64,000 nt of DNA from Planctomycetota bacterium (GTDB lineage Bacteria; Planctomycetota; UBA1135; GCA-002686595), in the NCBI GenBank assembly GCA_026692665.1, contig JAPLOF010000058.1:124001-188000 (forward strand). Direction: 5' to 3'. Numbering within the stretch: the stretch's first letter is position 1; each line of letters starts with the position of its first letter. The translations under genes were made by a program, and so were the position numbers. This document shows positions 21,698 to 30,530 of the stretch, piece after piece. The notes under the pieces are model-generated. The model was not told the origin of the DNA. It saw only the letters and a program-made list of their open reading frames with translations, and did no database searches.

Positions 21698-23014
21698 GTG
21701 CCCGGCTCGTTCCGCTCTGCACGCTTGAGCACGCGAACGACCTCCCGGATCCACGCGATCCTCCCGTGGATCCTGCTCGGACTCGGCGTCTGGTTCGCGG
21801 TCCGCGGCTGGCGGGCCGCGGTGAGCCCGCAGGGCTCCGACCTGGCCGTCTACTGGCGCGCCGCGCGCGCCGTCGTCGAGGGCCGCGATCCGAACACGGT
21901 CGACCAGTGGATCTACCCGCCGGGCACGGCGATCGTGCTCGCTCCTCTGGGCCTCCTTCCGCTGCCCGTCGCGGCGGCGATCTTCCAGGCGCTCTCGCTC
22001 GCGGCGATCGCGTGGTGCGCGCGGCGCGCGGTGGACCTGGTTCGCGGCGAGGGGCTCGCGGCGCCGGCGTGGCTCTCCTGGCTGCCCGCGCTCCTCGTGC
22101 TGCGCCTCGCGGATTCCAACCTGACCAACGGACAGGTGAACCACTTCACGCTGGCGCTGCTCGTCGCGGCGCTCCTCGCGGCGCAGCGAACCCGCGCGTT
22201 CGCCGCGGGCGCCTGGGTCGGAGCCGCCGCGGCGTTCAAGGTCGTGCCCGGCATCGTGTCGCTGGCATTCCTCGCGCGGCGCGACGTGCGCGCGCTCGCT
22301 GGAGTCGCGACGGCGAGCGTCCTGGGTCTCTTCGCGCTGCCGATGATGGCGTTCGGTCCAAGTACAGGGCTCGAGCGCATCGCCGGCTGGTGGCACGGCC
22401 TCGTCACGCCCTACGCATCCGGCGGCGAAGAGCTGCTCGCCGTGCGCGAATACGTTCCGGGTCAGAGCCTGACCGCGATGCTCTACCGGGCTCTCGCGGC
22501 GACGCCCGCGACTTCGAAGGGCGCGGCCGGACCGACCGCGGAGCTCGTGGCCTGGTCGCCGGACACCGTGCACCGGATCGTGGTGGCCGTGCAGCTCGCA
22601 TGGGTGGCCGCTCTGCTCGTGACGCTCGTCCGCTCCGTGCGCGACGACCGCGCCGGAGCGCGCCTGCGCGAGGTCTGTCTGTGCATGGCGAGCGGCCTGA
22701 TGCTCGCGCCGCTCGTGCACAAGGCGCACATGGTGTGGATGCTGGTCCCCTACGCCCTGCTCCTCGTCGGTCCGCCGCACGAGCTCGGCCGGGCAGCGCG
22801 CAGCGCGCGCTGGATCCTGGTCGCGGCGTCCGCGCTGCTCATCGGCGCGACGACGCCCACGTTGCTCGGCCGCGCCTTCGCGACGACGGCCTTGTCGTTC
22901 AGCTTCGTGGGGATCGGCGTCGTGTGCGCGACGGTCGCGCTCGCGATCGACGTGTGGGCAGGTGATGCGAAGACTCCGAGCTCGACCGGCGCGAGCGCGC
23001 GGTCGACTGCGTGA
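21698..23014 (+). CDS. Second GT87-family (DUF2029) membrane glycosyltransferase
   Basis: Divergent relative of the preceding gene. After a short basic N-terminus comes a membrane helix (LPWILLGLGVWF), the loop GRDPNTVDQWIYPPGTAIVLAPLGLLP with the GT87-type acidic/YPP pattern, and roughly ten more hydrophobic segments ending near the C-terminus (FVGIGVVCATVALAIDVW). The reading frame is open further upstream, but there it is antisense to the sister gene; GTG 21698 or TTG 21725 are the plausible starts, and neither has a strong ribosome site. About 438 residues. Donor and acceptor unknown. Confidence 0.78.
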   Translation: MPGSFRSARLSTRTTSRIHAILPWILLGLGVWFAVRGWRAAVSPQGSDLAVYWRAARAVVEGRDPNTVDQWIYPPGTAIVLAPLGLLPLPVAAAIFQALSLAAIAWCARRAVDLVRGEGLAAPAWLSWLPALLVLRLADSNLTNGQVNHFTLALLVAALLAAQRTRAFAAGAWVGAAAAFKVVPGIVSLAFLARRDVRALAGVATASVLGLFALPMMAFGPSTGLERIAGWWHGLVTPYASGGEELLAVREYVPGQSLTAMLYRALAATPATSKGAAGPTAELVAWSPDTVHRIVVAVQLAWVAALLVTLVRSVRDDRAGARLREVCLCMASGLMLAPLVHKAHMVWMLVPYALLLVGPPHELGRAARSARWILVAASALLIGATTPTLLGRAFATTALSFSFVGIGVVCATVALAIDVWAGDAKTPSSTGASARSTA

Positions 23015-23269
23015 TCGACGGCGCGCTCGGTGTCGCGCGGGAGAATCGACCGCACATCTCGAACAGACGCCGCGAAGCTGCGGACCGCACGGCCAATAGG
23101 ACATGCGCGCCGAGCGCGCGTCGACGGCCGACGAGGACTTGGTCCAGACTCGCGCTCTCAGAACTGTGCCGAATCGATACCGCCGATCGAGCAGCAACAT
23201 CTGCTCAGAATCTTCGGGAATTCCAGCACCTCCTGCATGCGCCGATCGTCCATGGAGTGGAGGTTCTCG

Positions 23270-23947
23270 ATGGTGCATACGTCTTCGAGGAAGTGTCGCC
23301 AGCTCACGATCTTCCCGCGCGGCGGAGCTCAACGCGGCGCGGGTCGGAAGCCGAAGGGCGAGTGCGCGCTCGTCACGCACGCCAGGCGACCGAAGCTGAC
23401 GGCGCGGGACCCGGTCATCGTGACGACGCACCTGGCCGCGGGGCTGCCGAGCCTGCGCCGCGACAGCACGCTCGTCGCGCTGCGCCGTGCTCTCTCCGCT
23501 GGCGCGGACCGGTTCGGATTCCGGCTCGTCGAGTACTCGATCCAATCCAATCACTTGCACTTCATCGCCGAGGCCGACGATGCGCGCTCGATCGCGCGCG
23601 GCATGCAAGGCCTGCTCGTGCGCATCGCGAAGGCTCTCAATCGCGAATGGGATCGCAGTGGCAGGGTGTTGAGCGACCGCTACCACGCGCGGATCCTGCG
23701 TACCCCGCGCGAGGTGCGATCCGCGCTCGTCTACGTGCTCCAGAACGCGCGCAGGCACGGCGCGCGGATCAACGGTATCGACGCGTTCTCGTCGGGCGCC
23801 TGGTTCCGCGGCTGGTGCGATCGCATCGCGCTCGAGGGACGCCCGATCGCGACCGCGCGTTCGTGGTTGCTCACGAACGGCTGGCTGCGCTGGGGAATGC
23901 TCTCGACGCAGGAAGCCCCCGCTTGGAAGCCCGACGGTCACCCGTAG
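23270..23947 (+). CDS. REP-associated tyrosine transposase (Y1_Tnp family)
   Basis: Single-strand DNA transposase relative (IS200/HUH family) of the domesticated RAYT type. The N-terminal GGAQRGAGRKPKGE (18-31) typifies this subgroup. HLH (95-97) within IQSNHLHFIAEA is the HUH metal site, and Y155 in LVYVLQN is the likely nucleophile. The ATG at 23270 has GGAGG 6 bases upstream and was preferred over 23236 and 23252. 225 residues. No terminal hairpin pair of an IS200 element is evident, and no second gene, so this is probably a single-copy RAYT acting on REP-like repeats elsewhere. The 255 bp before it contain nothing I can identify. Confidence 0.87.
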   Translation: MVHTSSRKCRQLTIFPRGGAQRGAGRKPKGECALVTHARRPKLTARDPVIVTTHLAAGLPSLRRDSTLVALRRALSAGADRFGFRLVEYSIQSNHLHFIAEADDARSIARGMQGLLVRIAKALNREWDRSGRVLSDRYHARILRTPREVRSALVYVLQNARRHGARINGIDAFSSGAWFRGWCDRIALEGRPIATARSWLLTNGWLRWGMLSTQEAPAWKPDGHP

Positions 23948-24006
23948 GGTCTCGAGTTGCGCTGGAGTCGTGCAGGCATCCGCTGCGGAACGGCATCCGC
24001 GACTCG

Positions 24007-24041
24007 ACCGGCCTCGAACATCCTCGATCGACGAGGCCGGT
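24007..24041 (+). terminator. Hairpin after the transposase gene
   Basis: A 10-bp perfect stem ACCGGCCTCG/CGAGGCCGGT (24007-24016, 24032-24041) with a 15-nt loop, followed by TTGCG. It lies 60 bases past the transposase stop. It could be a terminator for that gene or, because of its length and AT-richer loop, a REP-like hairpin recognised by the transposase. Confidence 0.5.
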
Positions 24042-24134
24042 TTGCGCGGCGCCTCCGTCATCACACCGCGAACCCAAGGCGCAGAAACGCGGCTCTGGCC
24101 AGGACTCCCAACATGCCGGTTCACACCTCCAGGA

Positions 24135-24986
24135 TCAGGCGACTGGCCGATCCATCTCGAAGCGCACCTCGCCGGCTGCGTCGAGCCCGCAATAGCGCCA
24201 ACCCGCGCGCCGATAGAACGCCTCGGCCCGCGTGCCAGGCGCCGTCGTGAGCCAGACGCGCTCGACGCCCGGCTGCGCGAGGAACCACTCCATCATCGCG
24301 TCGTGCAGCACGCGCCCGATGCCGCGCTTCTCGTGCTCCGGGTCGACGAACAGCGCCCACACATTGAAACGGCACAGATCCGCGACCACGAACCCGACGA
24401 CGCGCCCGTCGACCTCCGCGACCCAGCCGCGCCCGTCGCGCTCGAGCATGAATCGGTAGTCCTCGCTCGTGATGCGATCCGGCCGGCTGAGCCGGTTCTC
24501 GCGCACCGCGCAGCGCACGACGTGCATCGCGTCGATGTCGGCGAGACCGGCAGCGCGGAGGCGCACCTGGGACACTGCACCTGCGAGCCGACCGTCCGGG
24601 ACTCGCTGGACGCGCAGCCCGCCCGCGATGCGCGTCACTTCGACCTCGATGCGGCCGCCGAAGCTACGCGCGAGACCCGCCGCGTCCACGTCGTCCAGAT
24701 CCCCGATCAGGACCAACGCGCGCCACGGTGGATCCGAGGACCACGATCCGTGATGGAGGTCGATGGTTTCGAAGAGGTCCGCCAGCGACCGAGTCGTGAT
24801 CGCCGCGCAATCGAACGTCGTGACGACGGTCCGGCGCCGTTCCGCCGCTCGGGCCGCGAGCAGCGTCCGGACGGCCTCGTCGTTCGGCGCGGAACGGACG
24901 ATCCAGAGCGGAGAATCCCCGACGAGGTCCGAGATCCCGTCGACTCCATCCGGCGCGAGGACGACGACGATCTCGGGACCTTCCAC
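24135..24986 (-). CDS. GNAT acetyltransferase with extra N-terminal domain
   Basis: Predicted acetyl-CoA-dependent N-acetyltransferase. The C-terminal half (about 140-283) is a GNAT fold: GWVAEVDGRVVGFVVADL, ALFVDPEHEKRGIGRVLHDA with the acetyl-CoA-binding R/Q-x-x-G-x-G/A-like loop, and VWLTTAPGTRAEAFYRRAGW. Residues 1-140 form a separate alpha/beta region (IVVVLAPDGVDG, TVVTTFDCAAI, LVLIGDLDDVDAAGLA) that I do not recognise. GTG start. It lies 12 bp downstream of the acyl-CoA dehydrogenase on the same strand and may be co-transcribed. Substrate unknown. Confidence 0.83.
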   Translation of the reverse strand: MEGPEIVVVLAPDGVDGISDLVGDSPLWIVRSAPNDEAVRTLLAARAAERRRTVVTTFDCAAITTRSLADLFETIDLHHGSWSSDPPWRALVLIGDLDDVDAAGLARSFGGRIEVEVTRIAGGLRVQRVPDGRLAGAVSQVRLRAAGLADIDAMHVVRCAVRENRLSRPDRITSEDYRFMLERDGRGWVAEVDGRVVGFVVADLCRFNVWALFVDPEHEKRGIGRVLHDAMMEWFLAQPGVERVWLTTAPGTRAEAFYRRAGWRYCGLDAAGEVRFEMDRPVA

Positions 24987-24998
24987 GGAGGTTCGCGC

Positions 24999-26168
24999 TC
25001 AGCGGAACGCCTGGATCCCCGTCAGCTCCTGCCCGATCGCCAGCGTGTGGATGTCGTGCGTGCCCTCGTACGTGATCACGCTCTCCAGGTTGCACAGGTG
25101 GCGGCCCACCTGGTACTCGAGGCTGATCCCGTTCGCGCCCATCAGGTCGCGGATGATGCGCGCGGTCTCGAGCGCGAGGTTCACGTTGTTGCGCTTGCCC
25201 ATCGACACCATCGCGGGCGTCAGCTTCCCGTCGTCCTTGAGGCGCCCGAGGTGCAAGGCCATCAGCTGACCGAGCGTGATCTGCGTGGCGATGTTGGCGA
25301 GCTTCTGCTGCGGGATCTGGAAGCCCGCGAGCGGCTTGTCGAACACGATGCGTTGCTTGGCGTACTGCAGGCCCTCGTCGAAGCAGGCCAGCGCGGCGCC
25401 CAGCGCGCCCCAGGCGATCCCGTAGCGCGCCTGCGTCAGACAGCCGAGCGGACCCTTCAGGCCCTCGGCGTTCGGCAGCATCGCCGAGCCCGGGACCTTC
25501 ACGTCCTCGAGCACGAGTTCGCTGGTCACCGACGCGCGCAGGCTCCACTTGTGCTTCTGCTCGGGGGCCGAGTAGCCCTTCGTGCCGCGCTCGACCAGGA
25601 AGCCGCGGATCTTGCCCTCGGCGCGCGCCCACACGACGGCCACGTCGGCGACGGTGCCGTTCGTGATCCACATCTTGCGGCCGTTCAGCACCCAGCCCGT
25701 GCCGTCCTTCTTCGCCGTCGTCAGCATCCCGCCCGGGTTCGAGCCGAAATCGGGCTCGGTCAGGCCGAAGCAGCCGATCGCCTTGCCCTTCGCCATGAGC
25801 GGCAGCCAGCGGCGCTTCTGCTCCTCGGACCCGTACGCGAAGATCGGGTACATGACGAGGCCGCCCTGCACCGAGACGAACGAACGCAGGCCGGAATCGC
25901 CGCGCTCCATCTCCTGGTAGATCAGGCCGGCGGCCACGTTGTTCAGCCCCGGACCGCCGTACTCCTCGGGGGTCGTCGGACCGAACACGCCCAGATCCGC
26001 GAGCTCGGGCACGAGCTCCGTCGGGAACGTGCCCGCTTCGAAGTGTCCGGCCACGAGCGGCAGGAAGCGCTCGCCAACCCAGTCGCGCACGGTGTCGCGC
26101 ACCATCTTCTCCTCGGTCGAAAGCGAGTCGTCGAGGCGGACGTAGTCGAGTTGGCGGAACGGCTGCAT
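24999..26168 (-). CDS. Glutaryl-CoA dehydrogenase-like acyl-CoA dehydrogenase
   Basis: FAD flavoprotein that oxidises and decarboxylates glutaryl-CoA to crotonyl-CoA in lysine/aromatic degradation. The FAD-binding stretch LTEPDFGSNPGGM, substrate segment RYGIAWGALGAALACFDE and C-terminal TYEGTHDIHTLAIGQELTGIQAF are closer to GcdH than to short-chain dehydrogenases; the Glu in YEGT is the catalytic base. 389 residues, full length. No electron-transfer flavoprotein or lysine-catabolism genes lie next to it. It is divergent from the EI24 gene across 104 bp. Confidence 0.9.
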   Translation of the reverse strand: MQPFRQLDYVRLDDSLSTEEKMVRDTVRDWVGERFLPLVAGHFEAGTFPTELVPELADLGVFGPTTPEEYGGPGLNNVAAGLIYQEMERGDSGLRSFVSVQGGLVMYPIFAYGSEEQKRRWLPLMAKGKAIGCFGLTEPDFGSNPGGMLTTAKKDGTGWVLNGRKMWITNGTVADVAVVWARAEGKIRGFLVERGTKGYSAPEQKHKWSLRASVTSELVLEDVKVPGSAMLPNAEGLKGPLGCLTQARYGIAWGALGAALACFDEGLQYAKQRIVFDKPLAGFQIPQQKLANIATQITLGQLMALHLGRLKDDGKLTPAMVSMGKRNNVNLALETARIIRDLMGANGISLEYQVGRHLCNLESVITYEGTHDIHTLAIGQELTGIQAFR

Positions 26169-26272
26169 GAGAGGGTTCGGATTCCGGGGGGCTGCGGGCC
26201 GTCCTCGATGAGGGGCCGCGAGTCCTGCATTCTAGGGCACGACCGCCGCGATCGGAACCGCGGCCCCGGACC

Positions 26273-27445
26273 ATGGCTCGCCCCCCGATCGTCCCCTGCC
26301 CCCTGTGCGGATACCACGCTCCTGACCGGGCCTGCCCGGCGTGCGGACTCGCGCCACGCGAGGCCTCCCTGGCGGCCCCGCGTGGCGGGTTCTGGCGCGA
26401 AGTCGGGGACGGCCTGCGCGCGCTGCCGGAGGGCGCGCGCGCGCTCCTCGCCACACCGCGCACCAAGCGACTCCTGATTCCGCCGATGGTCCTGACCGGA
26501 TTCCTCTTCGGCGCGATCCTCGTCGGACTCGTGCGCGCGTTGTCCCGCTTCTTCGAGGCGGTGGCCGCTCAGGACCTCGACGCGCTGGGACTCGAGCCCG
26601 GCTGGTGGAGCGACGTCGTGAGCTGGCTCGCGGGCCTGCACGTCGTCGTCGCGATCGCGCACGCGGGTTCGATCCTGGTGCTGCTCGTCGCGTTCACGAT
26701 CGCCGGGCTCTGGACGTTCTCGATCGCCTACGAGCTGATCGCGGGCCCGTTCCTCGACACGATCCAGGCGCGGATCGAGACGCGCTGGTTCGACGCGGAC
26801 CCGCGCGCCCTGCTGGAGCGGCCGCCGGGCCCCGATCCCGCCGCCGCGGCGCGCGCGTCGGCCATCGCCGCCGGAGTGTCGATCTGCGCGGCAGTCGCCT
26901 GCTTCTGGATCCGCGCACCCTGGTCCTGGGCCCTCCTCGCCGTCGTGCCGATCGCGTTCGCCGTCGCGGCCCGCGCCGTCCCGGGCTCGGGATCGTGGGC
27001 CCTCTGGTTCGCGGGCACGCAGGTCCGCGCCCTGTGGACGAGCATCAAGGCCTCCGCCTTGGCCGCGTTGCTCCTCGTGGCCTTCGTGTGGTTGAAGTTC
27101 GTCCCGTTCCTCGGCCTGCCGCTGTTCGCGATGGTCGCCGGATTCGCCACGGCGCTCACGCTGCTCGACATCCCCTTCTCGCGGCGCGGCTGGTCGGTGT
27201 CGCAACGGCTCGCCTTCCTGTCCCAGCATCTGGGCGGTGTGCTCGCGCTCGGCATCGTCACGAGCTTCGTGTTCGTCGTGCCCTTCCTCGGCCCGCTGGT
27301 CGGAGTACCCTGCGCCTCGATCGGCGGACTGTGGCTCCTGTGCCGGCTCGACAAGAACGCGATGAGGCCGGAACACCTGCGGATTGGCCTCGAACCGCCC
27401 GGAACGACGAAGATTCCCGCTGCAGGACCGCTCCCCCGACCGTAG
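26273..27445 (+). CDS. EI24/CysZ-like membrane protein with zinc-ribbon N-terminus
   Basis: Polytopic membrane protein of the EI24 group (includes the CysZ sulfate permease). It begins with a two-CxxC zinc-ribbon-like knuckle (CPLCGYHAPDRACPACG, 9-25), unusual for plain CysZ. About six hydrophobic segments follow, with the family-typical IAYELIAGPFLDTIQARIE and ITSFVFVVPFLGPLVGVPCA-type region before the last helix. 390 residues against ~250 for CysZ, the excess being the N-terminal ribbon and a central segment. No cysteine-synthesis genes are near, so sulfate transport is not implied. Confidence 0.8.
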   Translation: MARPPIVPCPLCGYHAPDRACPACGLAPREASLAAPRGGFWREVGDGLRALPEGARALLATPRTKRLLIPPMVLTGFLFGAILVGLVRALSRFFEAVAAQDLDALGLEPGWWSDVVSWLAGLHVVVAIAHAGSILVLLVAFTIAGLWTFSIAYELIAGPFLDTIQARIETRWFDADPRALLERPPGPDPAAAARASAIAAGVSICAAVACFWIRAPWSWALLAVVPIAFAVAARAVPGSGSWALWFAGTQVRALWTSIKASALAALLLVAFVWLKFVPFLGLPLFAMVAGFATALTLLDIPFSRRGWSVSQRLAFLSQHLGGVLALGIVTSFVFVVPFLGPLVGVPCASIGGLWLLCRLDKNAMRPEHLRIGLEPPGTTKIPAAGPLPRP

Positions 27446-27472
27446 TGCCCCGTCGAGGGCGAGGAACCGCGC

Positions 27473-28198
27473 ATGGAAGCCCGAGAACCCGTCGAATGCG
27501 CCCTGTGCCACCGGCGCGTCCCCTTCTCCGAGACCAAGCCGGCCGAACTCGTGCGCGGCCCCGTCGCGGCGCTCATGCGGCGTCGGCACCCCGAGTGGGA
27601 CGGCTCCGGGTTCGTGTGCCGGGCCGATCAGGACCTGTTCCGCGGCCAGTACGTCGAGGAAGTGCTCGCGGACGAGCGCGGCGAGATCTCCGAGGTGGAG
27701 CGCAGCGTGGTGGAAGCGCTGCGCGAACAGGACGTCCTCAGCACGGAACCCCCGCCGGACGACGCGCGCGGCCTCGCGCTCGGACATCGCATGGCGGATC
27801 GCATCGCACGCTTCGGAGGCAGCTGGCGGTTCCTGGCGATCTTCGGGGCCGTGCTGGTCGCGTGGATGACGGTGAACTCGATCGGCCTCGTGGCTCGGCC
27901 CTTCGATCCCTACCCGTTCATCCTGCTGAACCTCGTGCTCTCCTGCATCGCCGCGGTGCAGGCGCCGGTGATCCTGATGAGCCAGAACCGGCAGTCGGAG
28001 CGCGATCGCGAGCGCGCCTGGAACGACTACCGTGTGAACCTGAAGGCGGAGCTCGAGGTGCGCCTGCTCTCCGAGAAGGTCGATCGCCTGCAGATGCACC
28101 AGTGGCAACGCCTGATGGAGATCCAGCGCATCCAGACCGAGCTGATCGAGGAGCTCGGGAGACGCGGGAACGGCGTGCGAGAGGACCGGGAGGGCTGA
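27473..28198 (+). CDS. DUF1003 membrane protein
   Basis: Contains a Cys-bearing N-terminal region (CALCHRR, FVCRADQD), then the DUF1003 core: RMADRIARFGGSWRFL, two membrane helices around 120-170 with FDPYPFILLNLVLSCIAAVQAPVI, and MSQNRQSERDRERAWNDYRVN leading into a C-terminal coiled coil. 241 residues. Function unknown; members are often described as inner-membrane proteins. It starts 27 bp after the EI24 gene, and its stop is immediately followed by a tiny membrane gene, suggesting one transcript. Confidence 0.9.
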   Translation: MEAREPVECALCHRRVPFSETKPAELVRGPVAALMRRRHPEWDGSGFVCRADQDLFRGQYVEEVLADERGEISEVERSVVEALREQDVLSTEPPPDDARGLALGHRMADRIARFGGSWRFLAIFGAVLVAWMTVNSIGLVARPFDPYPFILLNLVLSCIAAVQAPVILMSQNRQSERDRERAWNDYRVNLKAELEVRLLSEKVDRLQMHQWQRLMEIQRIQTELIEELGRRGNGVREDREG

Positions 28199-28342
28199 TT
28201 GTTCGTCCAACCGCGACGGATCCTGATCCTCGTCTGGCTGGCGTTCGTGGCTGGGCTGTGCGCCCTCCACCAACTCCTCGCCGATCTCACGCGTAGGGTC
28301 GGACCCGGTCGCGCGGTCCGTTCCGTGGAGCCCAGGACATGA
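28199..28342 (+). CDS. 47-residue single-helix membrane protein
   Basis: Short frame beginning with TTG directly after the DUF1003 stop, with GGGAGGG about 4-5 bases upstream, and ending in TGA that overlaps the ATG of the next gene (ATGA). The product has a basic N-terminus, one hydrophobic stretch ILILVWLAFVAGLCAL (8-23), and a charged, Arg-rich C-terminal half. This fits a bitopic small membrane protein. The perfect double coupling to both neighbours is the main support; no homology is recognised. Confidence 0.55.
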   Translation: MFVQPRRILILVWLAFVAGLCALHQLLADLTRRVGPGRAVRSVEPRT

Positions 28343-28848
28343 ACCCGCAATCGGTATTCCTCCTCGCGCCGCTGATCCCGATGGTCGGACGGTCGGCCCT
28401 GTTCCTGCGCCACCGGGCCGCCCTCATGGAGCGCGTGGCCACCGAGCACGCCGAGCGCGCGGCGTACCAGACCGCCGCGCTGACGCAGGCGGGCTTCAGT
28501 TTCTCGGGCCTGCTCGCGCTGGCCGTCGTGCACTCCGCCAGCTCGACGGACCTGCGACTGCCCCTCTACCACATGCTCACGAGCTTCCTGTGCTACTTCG
28601 TCGCCGCCGAAGTCCACGCGATGAAGTGGCGTCGCTGGCACGAGTTGCTGGCGGGGACGCTCGGAGAGGCGGCCTCGCTCTCCCTCCTGCTGGCCGTGTC
28701 GACCACGCTCCTCTTCGTCGATACGGATCCGGCCGCCGGACGCGTGGTGCTCTCGATCTCGGGCCTGGCCTGGCTGGTGACCCATCTCGCGCGTCTGCGC
28801 TACACCGCGCACCAACTCGCAGAGAGCGAATCGCGGGCGAGCGGCTGA
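28339..28848 (+). CDS. Hypothetical four-helix membrane protein
   Basis: No family recognised. 169 residues with hydrophobic segments near 4-20, 50-66, 80-95, 108-127 and 134-150, alternating with short basic loops (RHRAALMERVATEHAERAA). It is probably an integral inner-membrane protein. The start overlaps the stop of the 47-residue gene, so expression is coupled to the DUF1003 group. It is convergent with the ArnT-like gene, with 3 bp between stops. Confidence 0.72.
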   Translation: MNPQSVFLLAPLIPMVGRSALFLRHRAALMERVATEHAERAAYQTAALTQAGFSFSGLLALAVVHSASSTDLRLPLYHMLTSFLCYFVAAEVHAMKWRRWHELLAGTLGEAASLSLLLAVSTTLLFVDTDPAAGRVVLSISGLAWLVTHLARLRYTAHQLAESESRASG

Positions 28849-28851
28849 CCT

Positions 28852-30489
28852 TCAGGGCGCTCGCCCGATCACGAGCACGTCGCGCGACCCCACCTGGCGG
28901 CGGTGCAGGATCCGAAAACGGGACCGCGACGCGTCGGAGAGCTGGTCCCAGCCCCGATCGGTGATCAGCGCCAGGAACTGTGCTCCGGATCGCTCCAGCC
29001 CCACGTCGAGATCCCCGGCCGCGCCGCGCACGGTCGGCACGTGCGCGTAGAAGCGATAGCCCTCGGGCTGCACGCCGAAGCACGGGATCTCGGCCGGCTT
29101 CTGGGGCAACGCGGCGACTTCGTGCGCCAGGATCCGCGCGGACTTCGTCGGGTCCACCGCGGGGATCACCCAGATGGCGGCCGCGATCCCGACCGCGGTG
29201 AGGCCCAGCGCCAGCGAATCGGCCCAGCGCGCGAGGTCGCCGCGCCGCAGGAAGGCCAGCCCGGCGCCCGCGGCGATCACGAAGGCGAACGCGATCGGCA
29301 GGGCGGCGGTCGCGAACGGCTTCAGCTCCCAGACGACGTGCGGGAGGACGCCGGCCCCGAGGCCCAGCACGAGGACGAGCAACGTCGTGGCATACCCGGC
29401 CCACTCGGCGAGGCGCCCGCTCGCGAGCGCGCGCTCGAACGCCACGGCGGCGAACCACGCGGCGGCCGGGTAGATCGGGAGCAAGTACAACTCGCGCTTC
29501 GGCGGCATGGCCGAGAAGACGAGCAGGACGAGCGCGAACCACGTGAGCGCGCGCACGAGCCCTCGATCCTGGGGCGCGGGCTCGCGATCGGAATGGGCCC
29601 GCGCCGCGCGCCACGCACGCCAGGCGGCGGCGAGGCCCGACAGGAACAGCGCGGTCCAGGGCAGGAACAGGGCCGGCATCTGCCACAGGTGCTCCCACGG
29701 CGGCCCGCGGTGCGGCGCGTCGAGGCTCGTCGCGCGACCGAGGTGCTGACCGAGGAAGAGCGGCTTCCACAGCGCAGGCTCGCGCAACGAGGCGGCGGTC
29801 GCCCAGGTCGCGACCGGCAGGATCGCGAGGGCGACGAAGCCGACCCACGCGGCGGCGCTCCAACGCGCGGGAGTCCGGACCGCGCCGGGCACGAGCCGCA
29901 GCGCGAGGAGCGCGAACCCGATGTGCAGCCACGCGACCGGGCCCTTGCACAGGGCGCCGAGGCCAGCGCACAGGCCGGCGAGGAGCAGGCGCCGGTTGCG
30001 CGCACGCGCTTCGCCACCGTCCGTCCACACGAGGTCCACCGCGGCGAGACAGAAGAACGAGAGCAGCGGATCGAGCTGCAGTCGGCCGCCGAACCACAGC
30101 ACCATCGCCGAGCCGAGGTAGAAGGTCGGCGTCCAGGCCGCCACGACCTCGCCGAAGAACCGCCGCGCGATGCGCTGGGCGATCCAGGCCGAGCCCAGGG
30201 TCGCGAGGACCGACGGGACGCGCACGGCGAACCCCGTCCATCCCCCGAGTTCGCCGGCCAACGCGGTGAGCCAGTACACGAGCGGCGGCTTGTCCGGGTA
30301 CAGGTCGCCGCACAGGTGCAGGACGAGCAGGCTGCCGGTCTCCCACGCCTCGCGCGCGATCTGGGCGTAGCGCGGCTCGTCGGGGGCCCAGAGGTCCCGG
30401 TACACCCCGAGCGCGATCAGGGGCAGGGCGAGGTGCCAGCCGCCCAGGAACGGACGGGAGGCGCGGGGCATCGGGGTCCCGTGCGTCAC
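28852..30489 (-). CDS. ArnT-like GT39 membrane glycosyltransferase
   Basis: Predicted to move a sugar from polyprenyl phosphate to an envelope acceptor such as lipid A. Conserved DEPRYAQIARE (37-47, acidic pair D37-E38) and DKPPLVYWLTAL motifs of the ArnT/PMT_2 group are followed by about eleven to twelve hydrophobic segments and FSAMPPKRELYLLPIYPA. The C-terminal ~120 residues form the periplasmic domain seen in ArnT-type enzymes (GYRFYAHVPTVRG ... VLVIGRAP). 545 residues. GTG start; ATG at 30471 is an alternative. It is divergent from an ArnC-like gene 41 bp away; the pair is a plausible sugar-priming and transfer unit. Confidence 0.88.
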   Translation of the reverse strand: MTHGTPMPRASRPFLGGWHLALPLIALGVYRDLWAPDEPRYAQIAREAWETGSLLVLHLCGDLYPDKPPLVYWLTALAGELGGWTGFAVRVPSVLATLGSAWIAQRIARRFFGEVVAAWTPTFYLGSAMVLWFGGRLQLDPLLSFFCLAAVDLVWTDGGEARARNRRLLLAGLCAGLGALCKGPVAWLHIGFALLALRLVPGAVRTPARWSAAAWVGFVALAILPVATWATAASLREPALWKPLFLGQHLGRATSLDAPHRGPPWEHLWQMPALFLPWTALFLSGLAAAWRAWRAARAHSDREPAPQDRGLVRALTWFALVLLVFSAMPPKRELYLLPIYPAAAWFAAVAFERALASGRLAEWAGYATTLLVLVLGLGAGVLPHVVWELKPFATAALPIAFAFVIAAGAGLAFLRRGDLARWADSLALGLTAVGIAAAIWVIPAVDPTKSARILAHEVAALPQKPAEIPCFGVQPEGYRFYAHVPTVRGAAGDLDVGLERSGAQFLALITDRGWDQLSDASRSRFRILHRRQVGSRDVLVIGRAP

Positions 30490-30530
30490 GCGCGCCTTCG
30501 TCCTCGCACCGGCTGCATCGCGATCCCATC

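Noticed and set aside
19702-22965. 1087-codon plus-strand frame across the hydroxylase and GT87 genes
   Set aside because: Antisense to clear genes, Arg-rich, with no recognisable motif.
23015-23269. Possible tRNA or small RNA in the spacer before the transposase
   Set aside because: No cloverleaf, anticodon arm or conserved T-loop sequence could be found.
19751-24124. Long minus-strand open frame extending the Mo-subunit gene upstream
   Set aside because: The translated extension is Arg/Pro-rich and covers other real genes; the true start is the ATG overlapping the 2Fe-2S stop.
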